Shown: positions 1 to 11,237 of the stretch, piece by piece
Layout: each line of letters opens with the position of its first letter
Numbering within the stretch: the stretch's first letter is position 1
Source of the DNA: Undaria pinnatifida
Taxonomy: Eukaryota > Sar > Phaeophyceae > Laminariales > Alariaceae
Assembly: GCA_012845835.1 (NCBI GenBank)
Contig: JABAKD010000023.1
Span: 14,246,862-14,310,861, forward strand
Reading direction: 5' to 3'
DNA length: 64,000 nucleotides
Program-made: the position numbers and the translations under genes
The notes under the pieces: generated by a model
Told to the model about the DNA's origin: nothing
Databases searched by the model: none
The model's input: only the letters and a program-made list of their open reading frames with translations

Positions 1-2146
1 ACAGATTCAAAACACATTAACTCAACACAACAAAAGTGAATTTTTGTATCTACAAATACTATTAATATATCTAAGTAAGTGCTGTCTTTGAATGGGTGGG
101 TCGATTCTGACACATGCATAACGAAGTCTACGTACGAGATGCATACCAGGTATACACTGCACTTGACATGTGTAGTTATCGAAATGAAAAACATGCATAG
201 TACATAGCCCGTTGGTGTATTGTTGAAATGCGACAATAAAAAGTGCGCAGGCGAGTGTCAAGCCTGGCGTGGGACATAGTAGTGAAACAGGCACGTCGGC
301 ATGTCAATCGAGCACAGTTTGCGTTTTTTTTTTTTTTTTTGAGATCAAAATGAAACAAATAACAAGCTATATAGCATACCTACCGTGGTCGAGAAAACAC
401 ACAAAAACAATCAAGAGGGGCCCGTACATCATGCCAGTAGTCAGCGCCGCTTGAGGAAGCCTGGGCAGGCATCGACACGCATCACGGCGATGGACGGGAT
501 GCGCGATGTGCACGAACGGCCCTATTCAATAGTCGGCTACTCAAATCATCGCTATTGATGTCGAAATCAGAGCGGAACTTCACGAATGGCACTACAGGCT
601 ACCTTCGTGCGCGCTGCCTTCGTGCGCGCTGAGGGGCGTGTGCCGTTCTTTCTACCCGTCGACATCCAGCACACTCCGCGTCTGCCGAGTCTTCATCCGA
701 GAAAAATACAACCTCCCCCCGTGGTCCCCATACTACGACATAGATCGTAAGACAGTACCGTGAGTAGAGAACGCAATGCCACGTCATCGTATTGGAAACG
801 ACAGACACAACATAATACGCACGCCAGAAACCAGGTACATTGGAGGCGAGAAAATCAACGACTAAAAAAAAAGCGAAAGAAAAACGAAGGAAGAACTTCA
901 CGTCCAAGCCATCATAAAATACCGGTGTCGTACGAGCACTATTGGAAAACATCATCCAAGTGCATTTGCACGTTTGGATCGTTATGGCAACCTACGGGGT
1001 GGCCACGAAGATGCACGACGAGGGTGTGTCTTCGTATTATTAACCATTTTCCCTTACCATACACGGCGCTGGCGGTGTCCATGCCGCTACCATCGACTCC
1101 CCACCCCCCAGGGACATCTTCAAAATATAAAATACAAACGGAGAAAAGAAGGGGAAGGGGTCACTACATGAAGCAAAATGGGAAACACACAAACCGTTGG
1201 GGTTGCTGCACGAAAGGGACAAATCGTTGCAATGCACGAAACAGACAACTCGCGCCGAGGTAGAACCCTATGAGAAGAGGAATGGAAAACACGAAACCTT
1301 CGTATTCGTCCACAGCGGTGTGCTTTGGTATCGATGACGCGCGCCTCCCCGCCGGTTATAAAACTAACTGCAAAATAAAAAATGGGGGAAAACACACAAG
1401 CAACAGGCCCGTAACCTAGAAAAGAACCGAACAAATCTTCACGCAGCCGCAGCAGGTTGCAATGGCATGGATAGCTTCCACCTACTATCAAGAGTCGGTC
1501 CGAACCAAGCTATGCTGTCTGCTATCTCCTTCCTGCTTTTTGACACCGCGGTTCCCCTACTGCTGTAGAGAAACAGCAAAATAAAGCATACTGGTATACC
1601 GGTTCGTCGAAATACACGAGCACAAAGGCACAACATTTCACCGAGGCAGAGGCCAAGGATGCAAAACAGACGAGCATGCTCGAAAAGCAGTAAACACCGA
1701 GTTGAGTCCCTTCGGATTCGTTGTACGTACAAGGTACAAGGGGAGCTTTCTATGAGGCACTCTGTATCTGTGTACGGGCGTGGAAATCAAGGTTGTCGTT
1801 CATTCGGTGCTCATGCTCGTTTCACACCAAGTCAATCGTCTCGTTGAAGAGCCTTGATAGCTGCGTGTAATCTCGCCCGAATTGCTGTTGAAGGTCTTGC
1901 ATTCGACCGGGATACCTATCAGTTATTCAGAATGAGGGTGGGTAACGTTCGGATGTTATTAGCAGTCAGCCAACATCGTCGACTGCGATTGGCGATGATC
2001 GCTACAAACGCGACCGGTCCACACGCGACACGTACATCAAATTCGAGGACGTTCAAGATCAAGCTGCACTGGGTGGAGAACGGGAGCAATGAGGATGCAA
2101 ATCTAGGCGCACTTTTATTCTGTTGCCGTTTCCTGTTGCAAAACCA
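1..2146. other. No recognisable gene
   Basis: I see no protein family, RNA gene or mobile-element end here. Open frames are short and overlap on both strands. A run of about 20 T lies near 311-330, and the rest is mixed-composition spacer. Confidence 0.5.
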
Positions 2147-2650
2147 AGTGCTGCTGGTTATATTCCTGATGTAGTAAGCCTTCCTGTCATGCTCAACTTC
2201 TACTGCTGCGCTCGTACTCATCAACGCTGCCGCTCTATACTGCGGCTGCAGCAGCAGTACGTACTGCGGATCGTGTTAAAAGTTGGTGGTAAATTAACTC
2301 CGAATCGGTCATACTCCACGGTCTGCTGCTGCAAGTGCTGCCATGCCGCTACAGCAACAAAATCGGCCCTGTCAGCAGCATGCAGTCCTCTCTTTGCGAG
2401 TGCTGCTGGTTATATTCCTGATGTAGTAAGCCTTCCTGTCATGCTCAACTTCTACTGCTGCGCTCGTACTCATCAACGCTGCCGCTCTATACTGCGGCTG
2501 CAGCAGCAGTACGTACTGCGGATCGTGTTAAAAGTTGGTGGTAAATTAACTCCGAATCGGTCATACTCCACGGTCTGCTGCTGCAAGTGCTGCCATGCCG
2601 CTACAGCAACAAAATCGGCCCTGTCAGCAGCATGCAGTCCTCTCTTTGCC
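2147..2650. repeat. Two tandem 252-bp units
   Basis: Units 2147-2398 and 2399-2650 look nearly identical over their full length. The period of 252 is a multiple of three, so the plus frame 2123-2704 stays open through both copies and repeats an 84-residue Cys-rich segment. The frame has no domain I recognise. The repeat sits next to another duplicated stretch (2798-3330), so this is most likely recently duplicated non-coding DNA that happens to be open. Confidence 0.85.
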
Positions 2651-2797
2651 CTCCCACAAGTCAGATATACCAACTTGATACCGCCTATTTTTTTTGTGAC
2701 GTAGGCCTGATTCCCCCCCCAAAAAAGCGTGGAGCGAACCGCAGCTGGAAGAAACAACAGACAGTCTGTATTGGATTACAGTATAGGATACTTTCAG

Positions 2798-3330
2798 CTG
2801 TAAACCTTGTACAGCAGCAGTATGTCTATATGGCGTCTTACTATGAGACTTCAATGATAACATACCAGGTATTACGTACAGCATTATTATTATGCAAGTA
2901 CTCGTACGTACTCGAGTCTCTTGTACCCTCGTACTTGCCTCCAGCATACCTGGTACTCCTGGTACACGGTACCAGCACACAGCAAGGTACCATGGTACGT
3001 ACAGAATCAGAGGTACGGGGGTCTGTTTCGCGCCGAAAAAAAATCTTGTGAGCAGTTACTTTTTCAGCTGTAAACCTTGTACAGCAGCAGTATGTCCATA
3101 TGGTGCGTCTTGCTATGTACCAGGCATGAGACTTCAATAATACGTACCTCTGGTACAGCATTATTATACAACAAGTAAGTACTCGTACGTACTCGAGTCT
3201 CGTGTTGCCTCGTTCCAGGTGCAGCATACCTGGTACCTGGTACTCTGCACATCCCAGCACAAAACAGGGTACAGCATCAGAGGTACGGGGGTCTGTTTCG
3301 CGCGGAAAAAACCTTGTTAGCAGTTACTAC
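2798..3330. repeat. Two diverged tandem copies rich in GTAC motifs
   Basis: Both copies begin with the same CAGCTGTAAACCTTGTACAG stretch, at about 2798 and 3065. Both end with a GAGGTACGGGGGTCTGTTTCGCGC segment followed by an A run, at about 3010 and 3280. The interior is full of GTAC, CGTACG and GGTACC motifs. No coding evidence. Confidence 0.7.
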
Positions 3331-3371
3331 CTCATCACAGGTGTTTACACGTGTTACAAGCAGAGCAACGC

Positions 3372-3794
3372 CTACCTCATGCGACGGAGGAGAAGGAGAA
3401 GCGCAGTTTCCCCGTGGAATGTGGATCCATTGCGAAGCACCACCCTGCGTGGAATCCGCAGCGCACGCAGAAGTCGCGGCAAGTCCTCTGCCCTAAACCG
3501 AAAGTCGTGCCACGCTTCATTCTCGGTGATGTTGGAGAAGCGCGGTGGCTGTTGTCGCACAGATGGACCGAGACAAGTGCGATCTTGCCAGATGTTGCAT
3601 ACGACAGCCGCAATCAACGCCGCGTGGTGTCGCTCTCTGCGTTGAGCCTCCTCTCCGAGTGCGTCCGACTCCGCGAGCTGGGCGAAGCTCATCACAAGTT
3701 GCAGCAAGCGCTGAATCCTTAACCGCTCACGGGCGCAGAGCGCACCATACCGACGGTTCACCTGTAAATCTCTGATGTTACGCCTACGCGTCAT
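3372..3794 (-). CDS. PIF/Harbinger-like transposase, N-terminal exon (fragment)
   Basis: The ATG at 3794-3792 opens a frame of about 140 codons. The second half carries the pattern that precedes the DDE domain in PIF/Harbinger transposases: FRFRAEDLPRLLRALRIP, then NGSTFHGETALLLLLRRM, meaning an FR..DL..L..AL.IP helix followed by a G..F.GE.ALL.LL segment. The frame runs into a GTAGGC donor-like site at about 3370. No DDE catalytic domain is found to the left, so only the first exon, or a truncated copy, remains. Gypsy-1 inserted about 90 bp upstream of the start (TCCT target duplication at 3879-3882) and may have cut it off from its promoter. Family assignment is by motif memory and is moderate; the gene is probably inactive. 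Confidence 0.5.
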   Translation of the reverse strand: MTRRRNIRDLQVNRRYGALCARERLRIQRLLQLVMSFAQLAESDALGEEAQRRERHHAALIAAVVCNIWQDRTCLGPSVRQQPPRFSNITENEAWHDFRFRAEDLPRLLRALRIPRRVVLRNGSTFHGETALLLLLRRMR

Positions 3795-3882
3795 GCTCAA
3801 GGTACCCTCTCAATCCTCCGTGCGTTCGTATTAGTAGCTTGTGTTGTGTCGTGACAACAGCGTGGTGCTTCAAACTGGTCCT

Positions 3883-4576
3883 TGTGGTGGAAGTGGTTAT
3901 TGCTGGGCTGATCCTCACTAAATGTGGAGATCTGTGATGCAACGACCGTCACCCAAATGAACAGATTCTTCTCTCTCTTGCAGTAGCTCACAGTTCAAGG
4001 CACAAGGTTATTTTTATCGTCTTTTTATTATTACTTCTGGATGGATGAGATCGGGGGACGAGGTGCACTGACAGAGGGGGGGGCGGTGACCCTGCTGCGC
4101 GGTGCACTCAGTTGTTCCGAATATACTCTTCCCTAAAGATGGGGTACTCAACGGGTGCCTCACCTTGCCTACCAAAGCTGTCCCGTGCGAGCAGTCTAGC
4201 TTACAGACATCCTATACTAGCTTCTCATGTCTCCTGCTGTTAACGACTCTCAGAATCAGCTCTATTCTGCAAGGGTATCTACGAGAACACTGTTGTTCGA
4301 TGGCCTACTGCTGTACAAGTTCCCACATACTCCTGGTAAATCATCTCTTGGTTCCGTGCTTACCGTAGCTCGGACTCCTTTCTACGCTCACTCAGGTTGT
4401 TGTACCGCCCCGTTTTACCACATCTGTTATTCCTAGCCTGTGATTGGCCCATTTAAATATAATAACCCCTATTGGAAGATCCACAGAATTCGTACTGAAA
4501 CCCTTGGCTCCCCAATACTTGAACCAAGTAACATAAATTCCTTACTAAATCCGAGTGATTTTCCAATTTCACCACA
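3883..4576 (-). repeat. Gypsy-1 3' LTR
   Basis: Matches 14602-15295 at a constant offset of 10719, with two visible substitutions. It begins and ends with the TG/CA-type termini expected of LTRs. The polypurine tract beside it (reverse strand, just right of 4576) is weak: only a GGATGGG-like stretch is present. Confidence 0.95.
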
Positions 4577-4750
4577 ATAGCCCATCCAATTTCATTGTCA
4601 CCTTCTAACAAGGTGTACAATGAAATAACAACGTATTTGGCTGAAATTGCTGCTGTGTCAACCTATAACGTTGTATAACAATGGCTATTCTTCGCCTATT
4701 TTCCACATCTCTTATCCTCCATTTATTTCAAATATGCTTGCTAACTTACG

Positions 4751-4964
4751 GATTACCATCTCAAGGTAATTCATCGGTGGGGCATCATTAAACAAATCTG
4801 GGTTGAGCTAGCCCTCTACCGATACCTATTTTCCACAATATTTAGCCTCCATCTCCACCCATATACTTGCAAATTTACTGATTACCATCTCAAGGTAATT
4901 CATCGGTGGGGCATCATTAAACAAATCTGGGTTGAGCTAGCCCTCTACCGATACCTATTTTCCA
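4751..4964. repeat. Direct repeat of 85 bp in the Gypsy-1 3' region
   Basis: An 85-bp segment starting GATTACCATCTCAAGG occurs at 4751-4835 and 4880-4964, apparently without mismatch, separated by 44 bp. It lies between the pol stop and the 3' LTR. Its role is unknown; in LTR elements this zone can hold packaging or transport signals, but nothing here shows that. Confidence 0.85.
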
Positions 4965-5003
4965 TAATTTCCGCCCAGAATCCTGGAATCCTCCTGATTT
5001 ACT

Positions 5004-8000
5004 CTAGTCAGCATGTATGAACTTCTTACAACTCTTCGCAGTGATATGCACATGCCAACACCAGGTTCCTATCTCCTCACTGAAAGTCTTCAACTTGTCC
5101 TTGTGAAGGTGGACATTATATCTCTTTCCCATGTCCAGCAATTTGATTGTGTGTGGAAATGCTTGATTCGGAGCATCTTCCTCAGCTACCATTACCACTC
5201 TAGCTAGCTGCCAACCATTATGGGTCGTCTTGAAATATATGTACGATCCAATAATGTCTCGATCATAAATTCCCGGTCTTCCCCTAGTATCGCAACAAAC
5301 TTTATACCCGGTGGCTACATGTCTATCACCCCGTGCACAGGCTAGGCTACGCTTGGCGAGTTGTACTCTAAATCTTCGATACTTTGCATTTTCGCCTCCG
5401 ACTTGCAAGGGTTCTCCTGCCCAGTACCTAGATACCAAACTACCATATTGCTCAAGGTCAGTCTCATGCTCCCATGTTTTTACCTCTACTCCGTCCCAAG
5501 AAGTAAAATACTGGACTGCATTCTTACCGCCTAAACCTCTTGAGATCCTGTGCTTTGATATAAAAGTGGGTAAAATACGGTGCTGGTCCAACTCCATCGT
5601 AACGTCCTCTGCCGTCAAATGGAAAGGTGGTGACCGCTCCGAATACTTGTTCAACACATAATTGCTCATCGCCCATGGCAAAAATCTAGGTGGTTCTGCT
5701 CCTTCATGCGGATTAAAACACCTCTTACAACGATACACCGACACTCTGGCGTTGATTTCTCTACCAGGCTCATCCTTTCTAATCTCCAACAACAATAAAT
5801 TTCTACCGACCATTTTTCCATCACTCGCAGTTCCCGGTCCTACGAATAGAATCTTATATGGCCCTGTCCAACACTGTGCTAACTTGGCTACTAAGGAAAA
5901 TTTCTTACTTCTTGAGTCTGTTTCGCTCGTTTTTAGTACATGTTGTCCACCTCCTGCTATTGTACTATGATCGTTATATACCCATACCCATTCTCCAGCA
6001 CTATACTTGGGGTATCTACTCCTTATTTCTTCCAGATGCTCGTTTGCTGCAGCATGTCTAGCTTTAATCAAACGATATTCCTCCCTTACCAATTCGAAAG
6101 CCTTAATCTGCCTATCACGCATAAGTCCAAGGAAATCTAGCTGGTCTTGCTTCAGACCTTGATGACCCCTAACACCACGCCCTTCCAATATAGTCATAGG
6201 TAACCTGGGATATCTGCCAATGTGCACTTCGTTAGGAGCTAACCCAGTACCTCTACTGACGTTGTTATTGTGCGCTGCTACGGCGTGCATCAACATATCA
6301 TCCCAATTTTTCTGGTCATCAGCTATCAAATATGACAACATCTGACACAGGGTATGATTTAACCTTTCAACCATGCCATTAGTCTGGGGGTGATACGAAC
6401 TAGTAAATTTCTTTACAGCCCCTAAAGTTTTAAAAACTGCCGTACTTACTTGCGATATAAATTCCGTACCTCGGTCTGATAAAAAGGTATGAGGACATCC
6501 CCATCTTGGTATATAATCATCTACAATCTTAGCCGCACACCCTCTTGCTGTTTTCTCTTCTTTAGTAATAGCATATCCTTCTGCATGTCTACTAAATAAA
6601 TCAACCAACAATAAAACGTAAGTGTTACCACGCTCCGTTTTAGGTAAGGGTCCTAATAAGTCGAAAGCAACCATCTGTCCGGGACGGCTGGGAAGAGGTA
6701 AAGAAACTAGCGGCCATCTCACTGTCTTGCGCACAGCTTTTCTGGCCTGACAGGTATAGCATCTACGTATCCACCATTTTACACTATCCGCCATACCAAT
6801 CCACCAATAGTATCTCTGCAACATTCGAAGCGTCACCTTTTCTCCCAAATGAACTGCCTCCTTGTGGGTACAGTCCATAACCCATGGTCTTAATAACAAA
6901 GGGACATAAGTTCTAACTGGCTCCTCTCCTAATAATCGCTCATACTGTCCTGGGTTCCTGCCAACACGAGGTGCAGGTTCTACGGAAAGGCGTTTTACTA
7001 AGAGTTTCTGGGAGTCAGGAAGTTCCAATATTTTTCCTTGTGCTACTAATCTTCTTACTTCCAACTTATCTACTACTGTATCTGGAATGTCTTCATCCAA
7101 TATCTCTGCAATCGCTATTCCAGCACGTAAAAATTCGATAACAATGCTAGAAGTCTCGTCTTTTCGTTGTGCAATAGCCCAATCTTTTGCAGTTTTCTCG
7201 CATAATTTTTCACCAAATTCTCTTGCTTCTGAACTATTCAATTCTTCTTGTGGAAGCTCTTCCACATTATTTCCACTACCAGAGTTATCCGCGACTCCAG
7301 CACTACTACCTTCTTCAATGGGATCAATCACGCCTACTTGTTGCAATTCTTTCATGCCTAAAAGAAGTCTTCCCTCCTTAGTTAAAGGACACGCATGCAA
7401 TACTTTCCCTGGTTCCCACTGACCACTAACTACTTGCGACGGTTGTACCAGAGGGTTATCGTCCGGCACTGCAAAACTACTACTTGACTGATCTACTACC
7501 GACTGTCTGCTCGCGCGTTCGTTCTGTATGACTTGCCATGCTCTAACAGATTTTTCGTTGGTGGTAAGAGGAGCTGTCCTCAATTCTCTCTCCCCCACCG
7601 TAAAAATCAAGTCGGGGTCCAGCTCTTTCAGCCCATCCAAGCTGGAACCCGTTGGCTCGGCTAGCTGCATAGAATGCACTCCGCTCGCACCGATCAGATG
7701 GACATCAATATCTGTAGGGTCGGACAAGCGGACATCAGGGTAGTTATCAGCTTCCGTGGCCGGCAATGGTAAACGCGATAACAAATCTGCGTTACCGTTG
7801 GCCTTCCCTGGTCGGTACTCTAAAGTATAAGAATAAGCACTAAGAAAATCATACCATCGTTGTACTCGGTTTACTTTCGTGGATAAGCTCTCCAAGTTTT
7901 TCAACGGTTGGTGGTCACTCACTACTACAAAAGGAATACCGTAAAACAATTGTCTGTTTTTCTTAACCGCCCATACAATAGCGGCACACTCCAATTCTGT

Positions 8001-11000
8001 TGCGCTCCAGTTTCGTTCATTTGGCATTGTCGTTCTGCTCAGGAAACCTAAAGGTCTGATAGAATCATCCGATTGTTTCTGTTCAATTACTGCTCCCAAC
8101 CCATCAACAGATGCGTCTGTAATTAAACGGAAAGGTCGTTCACCTGACATGGCTGCTTTAAAGTCTGGGAAAGCTAAAACGTCTGGGCTCGACAGCCGTT
8201 TCATTAAGACTTGAACGATCTCAACATGCTCGGTGGTGAACACAAATTTAGCGTTCTTTTTCAAGAGGTTGTTGAGGGGTCGTGTTAAAGTTGCCATTTG
8301 TGGTAAAAATTTCCTGTAGTACGAAAGTGCTCCTAGTAATGATCGCAACTGGCTGACATTCGTTGGCATGGGCAACTTAGTCATAGCTTCTACGTTTCCC
8401 GGATCTGGTTCCATTCCTTTCGCTGTGACGCGATGGCCTAAAAAATTGATAACTTTAACGCCTAGATGTGCTTTCTTTGGCGCTAATTTGAGGTCAAATT
8501 TCGTTAATCGTTGAAAAAAATTGTCCAGATCCTGCACATGTTCTGTGCCACTAGCTGAAAAACAGACAATATCGTCAATAAATAGCCGAACGCGTTGTAG
8601 GCCTTCACAGACCCGTAACATGATGGATTGAAACCATCCTGGACTGGAAGCTAAACCCATCGGCATTACCATCCATTCATAAATGCCTTGTTGAGTGCAC
8701 ACAGCTGTCAAGGGGATAGAATCTTCATGTATGGAACACTGGAAAAACCCACTAACCAAATCCATGCTACTGAAAACTTTTGCGCCGCCAAGGTCTGATA
8801 ATAAGTCGTCCACTGTTGGTAGGGGCATAACCGGTATAATAGACTGTTCATTTAGCCTTTTATAGTTACAAGTTAGCCTGATACGACCATCAGCTTTAGC
8901 AATTACGACCAAGGGCGAACACCAATTCGAATACGATCGGCGCAAAATTCCTGCCAAAACTAATTTGTCTATTTCTGTTTGTACCTTCGCTGCTAACACT
9001 GGCGAGTGACGGTAAGGTCGCTGCTTCACCGGTTGTGCATCTTTCTTCAATATAATGCGAAACGGATCAACAGTAACATGTCCTAAATCAGTGCTATGCT
9101 TCGAGAAACGATGCGCGTATTTGCATAGTAAATTTCCAAGATCGTCCATGTCCTTCTCTGTCCATAGACTCTCTTCAAAATCAAAGTGGATTTCACGCAA
9201 ATATGCGGGTACCTTATTCCACAACCGTATAAAAGCTGCTCTCTGTGCGGGATTTAAAACGGTCAGTATGGTCTGTGGTGGTTCATCGTTAGGTAATACA
9301 GAGCTATTATCACCACTTCTTACAGCACTCACTTGATCAACTTTGGTCGGCAAAATTTCAGCGTTTCCCAATGAACACTGTACTAGTTTCGAACCGCCTA
9401 CTCCTACTTTCATATGTTTGTGTACCAGAAAACTTTCCGCATTCAACCTTTTCAATGGGATTTCTGACACACCTGCCTCAACGATAGCCTCTTGTGGGAA
9501 CCAGCCTTCACCAAAACGAATATAGTAAGAGCCTGCGGGGGCTGTTGTACCATCTGTTTTTGTAAGAGCAACTCTCACCCAAGACATAGCGTTAGGTAAC
9601 CAGTACCTATTACTAGCAACACGTACAATCACTCGGTTGCCGCTCTTCTCTTCAATCATGCCAACTGCATTGTTTATCCAACTATTAAAGCGGTGATCCT
9701 CTGCTACTGATCCACCAACTTTCCCTACAAAAGTGACTAGTGTTTCTGTAGAATTTAAATCTCGGTATGTTCTGGTAGGAAAAAATGACCAGCTATCTCG
9801 ACCTAACAAAACCGAAGTAGACATGGCTTTGTCTGGTACTATGTAAGCATGGACCACTAGACAGACAGTAGGTACTCCACGAAGTTTTTTCTCACAGTTA
9901 CCTAGATGTACGTTGAGTCGGACGCGTTTACAGGTAACTAGAGGTATACCATGGAAGCCACCCCAGGTTTTCGGTTTAATTTTGGTCAAACCGTCTAGAG
10001 ATGCAGCACCACAAGCCAACATACGCGACCACACCTTTTCTTGAATAAAAGATGCTGGGCTTCCCGTATCTAACAGAGCTGTGCAGGCATGCATTCTCAG
10101 CGCTCTGGTTCCCGCGAACAGCTGCGCTCCTGTCGTGTGGTTCTGTCTATCGAGCATGATATCTCCACCGACCGCTCTCGTGAATTCCGATAAATAGTCA
10201 GCGCGCTCCCCTTGGCACAGACGTACACGTTTGGGAGGGAACACGGAGACAGAAATATCAGAAGAATCTTCCCTCGCGGAAGAGTCAAGAGCGTGGATAC
10301 TGACATGGAGTCTGTCAGGATCAGAAAAAATTCCACTACTAGTACTGTTTCTAGTAATATTATCTTTTGGTGCTGAATCCGCGTCAGCACATAAAAAAGC
10401 CGAGTTCCTGTTAGATGCATTAACAGTGGTACTGTCCCCTTGTGGGGCTAGCGTTAACTCATCCAGACTTTCATCTACTCTACTCAACCTATTCGCAATC
10501 TGTATATCGTGGTCTACTTGCGACCCAAGATTAAAGCTATCCTTCTCGCTTTTGAAATCTTGTATATCATGGTCTACTTGCGACCTAAGATCAAACTTGC
10601 CCGAAAAACCGACACACTTTCCTTTTTCATGTGCCAGTGAAACACGAGAGGAACTGGGGGTACCTTTGCCGGGGTAACACCAAATACTCCTATGTTTCCT
10701 TGACCTTGTTCCTGACACCGCTCGTGCGCTCGCAACTTCCATGGCATGTGTCAACTTCGGTTGATCAGCCGAAGGGGGTGCGCAAACCCCTACAGTAGTC
10801 TGCTTGCTCACTGCTATACTCGGTACATCCTTACCGCTTCGAAATCGTGCAACAATCAAGGGCCTATTTCGATCGTTACTACGTTCCGGACGGCCAAATC
10901 GCGTCGCACGATTGCGAACAACGGGATTTGTGCAGAGAGGAGATGTTAAATTTACGCTTGAAGGAGTTCTGGGGTAATTACTTCCGTCACTACCTGGAAG

Positions 11001-11222
11001 GCGAAAAGATACTCTACTACTACTCTTACCGTTCTCGGACAGATCGCATCCTGCCTCTTGGTACTCAACTGCAGCGTATAATGCAGTATCGACCGCATCT
11101 TGCCCCAGAACCTGGGACGCCTCGGGACTACCCCCTCGGTTATCGTACTTCTCTATTTTCCAACCTGCTAATCTAGGGGGGGAAAAACAAAACGACCGCG
11201 ATGCTGGCGGCAAGGGGGCCAA
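5004..11222 (-). CDS. pol: Gypsy-1 Pol polyprotein (protease, RT, RNase H, integrase, chromodomain-like tail)
   Basis: About 2072 codons are open. The domains in order are as follows. Aspartic protease: ALLDTGSPASF near residue 385. Reverse transcriptase: catalytic FIDD near 879, with the VMPMGLASSPG motif upstream. RNase H: LITDASVDGLGAVI near 1032. Integrase zinc finger: HKEAVHLG through CYTCQ, about 1450-1490. Integrase core DDE: FDLLGPLP near 1520, LSDRGTEF near 1580, NGMVERLN near 1615. After the core comes a chromodomain-like stretch of about 50 residues (1884-1932: HRISRGLGGKN, YFTSWDG, TWEHETDLEQY), then a further beta-rich segment at about 1995-2037 that may be a Tudor- or SH3-like fold. 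The protease-RT-RH-IN order is diagnostic of Ty3/Gypsy. The frame is continuous with gag through a single UGA at 11240-11238, and there is no ATG near its start, so Pol is probably made by readthrough. The TAG stop is at 5006-5004. Confidence 0.95.
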   Translation of the reverse strand: MAPLPPASRSFCFSPPRLAGWKIEKYDNRGGSPEASQVLGQDAVDTALYAAVEYQEAGCDLSENGKSSSRVSFRLPGSDGSNYPRTPSSVNLTSPLCTNPVVRNRATRFGRPERSNDRNRPLIVARFRSGKDVPSIAVSKQTTVGVCAPPSADQPKLTHAMEVASARAVSGTRSRKHRSIWCYPGKGTPSSSRVSLAHEKGKCVGFSGKFDLRSQVDHDIQDFKSEKDSFNLGSQVDHDIQIANRLSRVDESLDELTLAPQGDSTTVNASNRNSAFLCADADSAPKDNITRNSTSSGIFSDPDRLHVSIHALDSSAREDSSDISVSVFPPKRVRLCQGERADYLSEFTRAVGGDIMLDRQNHTTGAQLFAGTRALRMHACTALLDTGSPASFIQEKVWSRMLACGAASLDGLTKIKPKTWGGFHGIPLVTCKRVRLNVHLGNCEKKLRGVPTVCLVVHAYIVPDKAMSTSVLLGRDSWSFFPTRTYRDLNSTETLVTFVGKVGGSVAEDHRFNSWINNAVGMIEEKSGNRVIVRVASNRYWLPNAMSWVRVALTKTDGTTAPAGSYYIRFGEGWFPQEAIVEAGVSEIPLKRLNAESFLVHKHMKVGVGGSKLVQCSLGNAEILPTKVDQVSAVRSGDNSSVLPNDEPPQTILTVLNPAQRAAFIRLWNKVPAYLREIHFDFEESLWTEKDMDDLGNLLCKYAHRFSKHSTDLGHVTVDPFRIILKKDAQPVKQRPYRHSPVLAAKVQTEIDKLVLAGILRRSYSNWCSPLVVIAKADGRIRLTCNYKRLNEQSIIPVMPLPTVDDLLSDLGGAKVFSSMDLVSGFFQCSIHEDSIPLTAVCTQQGIYEWMVMPMGLASSPGWFQSIMLRVCEGLQRVRLFIDDIVCFSASGTEHVQDLDNFFQRLTKFDLKLAPKKAHLGVKVINFLGHRVTAKGMEPDPGNVEAMTKLPMPTNVSQLRSLLGALSYYRKFLPQMATLTRPLNNLLKKNAKFVFTTEHVEIVQVLMKRLSSPDVLAFPDFKAAMSGERPFRLITDASVDGLGAVIEQKQSDDSIRPLGFLSRTTMPNERNWSATELECAAIVWAVKKNRQLFYGIPFVVVSDHQPLKNLESLSTKVNRVQRWYDFLSAYSYTLEYRPGKANGNADLLSRLPLPATEADNYPDVRLSDPTDIDVHLIGASGVHSMQLAEPTGSSLDGLKELDPDLIFTVGERELRTAPLTTNEKSVRAWQVIQNERASRQSVVDQSSSSFAVPDDNPLVQPSQVVSGQWEPGKVLHACPLTKEGRLLLGMKELQQVGVIDPIEEGSSAGVADNSGSGNNVEELPQEELNSSEAREFGEKLCEKTAKDWAIAQRKDETSSIVIEFLRAGIAIAEILDEDIPDTVVDKLEVRRLVAQGKILELPDSQKLLVKRLSVEPAPRVGRNPGQYERLLGEEPVRTYVPLLLRPWVMDCTHKEAVHLGEKVTLRMLQRYYWWIGMADSVKWWIRRCYTCQARKAVRKTVRWPLVSLPLPSRPGQMVAFDLLGPLPKTERGNTYVLLLVDLFSRHAEGYAITKEEKTARGCAAKIVDDYIPRWGCPHTFLSDRGTEFISQVSTAVFKTLGAVKKFTSSYHPQTNGMVERLNHTLCQMLSYLIADDQKNWDDMLMHAVAAHNNNVSRGTGLAPNEVHIGRYPRLPMTILEGRGVRGHQGLKQDQLDFLGLMRDRQIKAFELVREEYRLIKARHAAANEHLEEIRSRYPKYSAGEWVWVYNDHSTIAGGGQHVLKTSETDSRSKKFSLVAKLAQCWTGPYKILFVGPGTASDGKMVGRNLLLLEIRKDEPGREINARVSVYRCKRCFNPHEGAEPPRFLPWAMSNYVLNKYSERSPPFHLTAEDVTMELDQHRILPTFISKHRISRGLGGKNAVQYFTSWDGVEVKTWEHETDLEQYGSLVSRYWAGEPLQVGGENAKYRRFRVQLAKRSLACARGDRHVATGYKVCCDTRGRPGIYDRDIIGSYIYFKTTHNGWQLARVVMVAEEDAPNQAFPHTIKLLDMGKRYNVHLHKDKLKTFSEEIGTWCWHVHITAKSCKKFIHAD

Positions 11223-11237
11223 CTTGCCGTCGCACCA

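Noticed and set aside
10097-10677. Frames antisense or shifted within Gypsy-1 pol and gag (also 12310-13104, 13693-14541)
   Set aside because: Shadows of the long minus gag-pol frame in GC-rich sequence.
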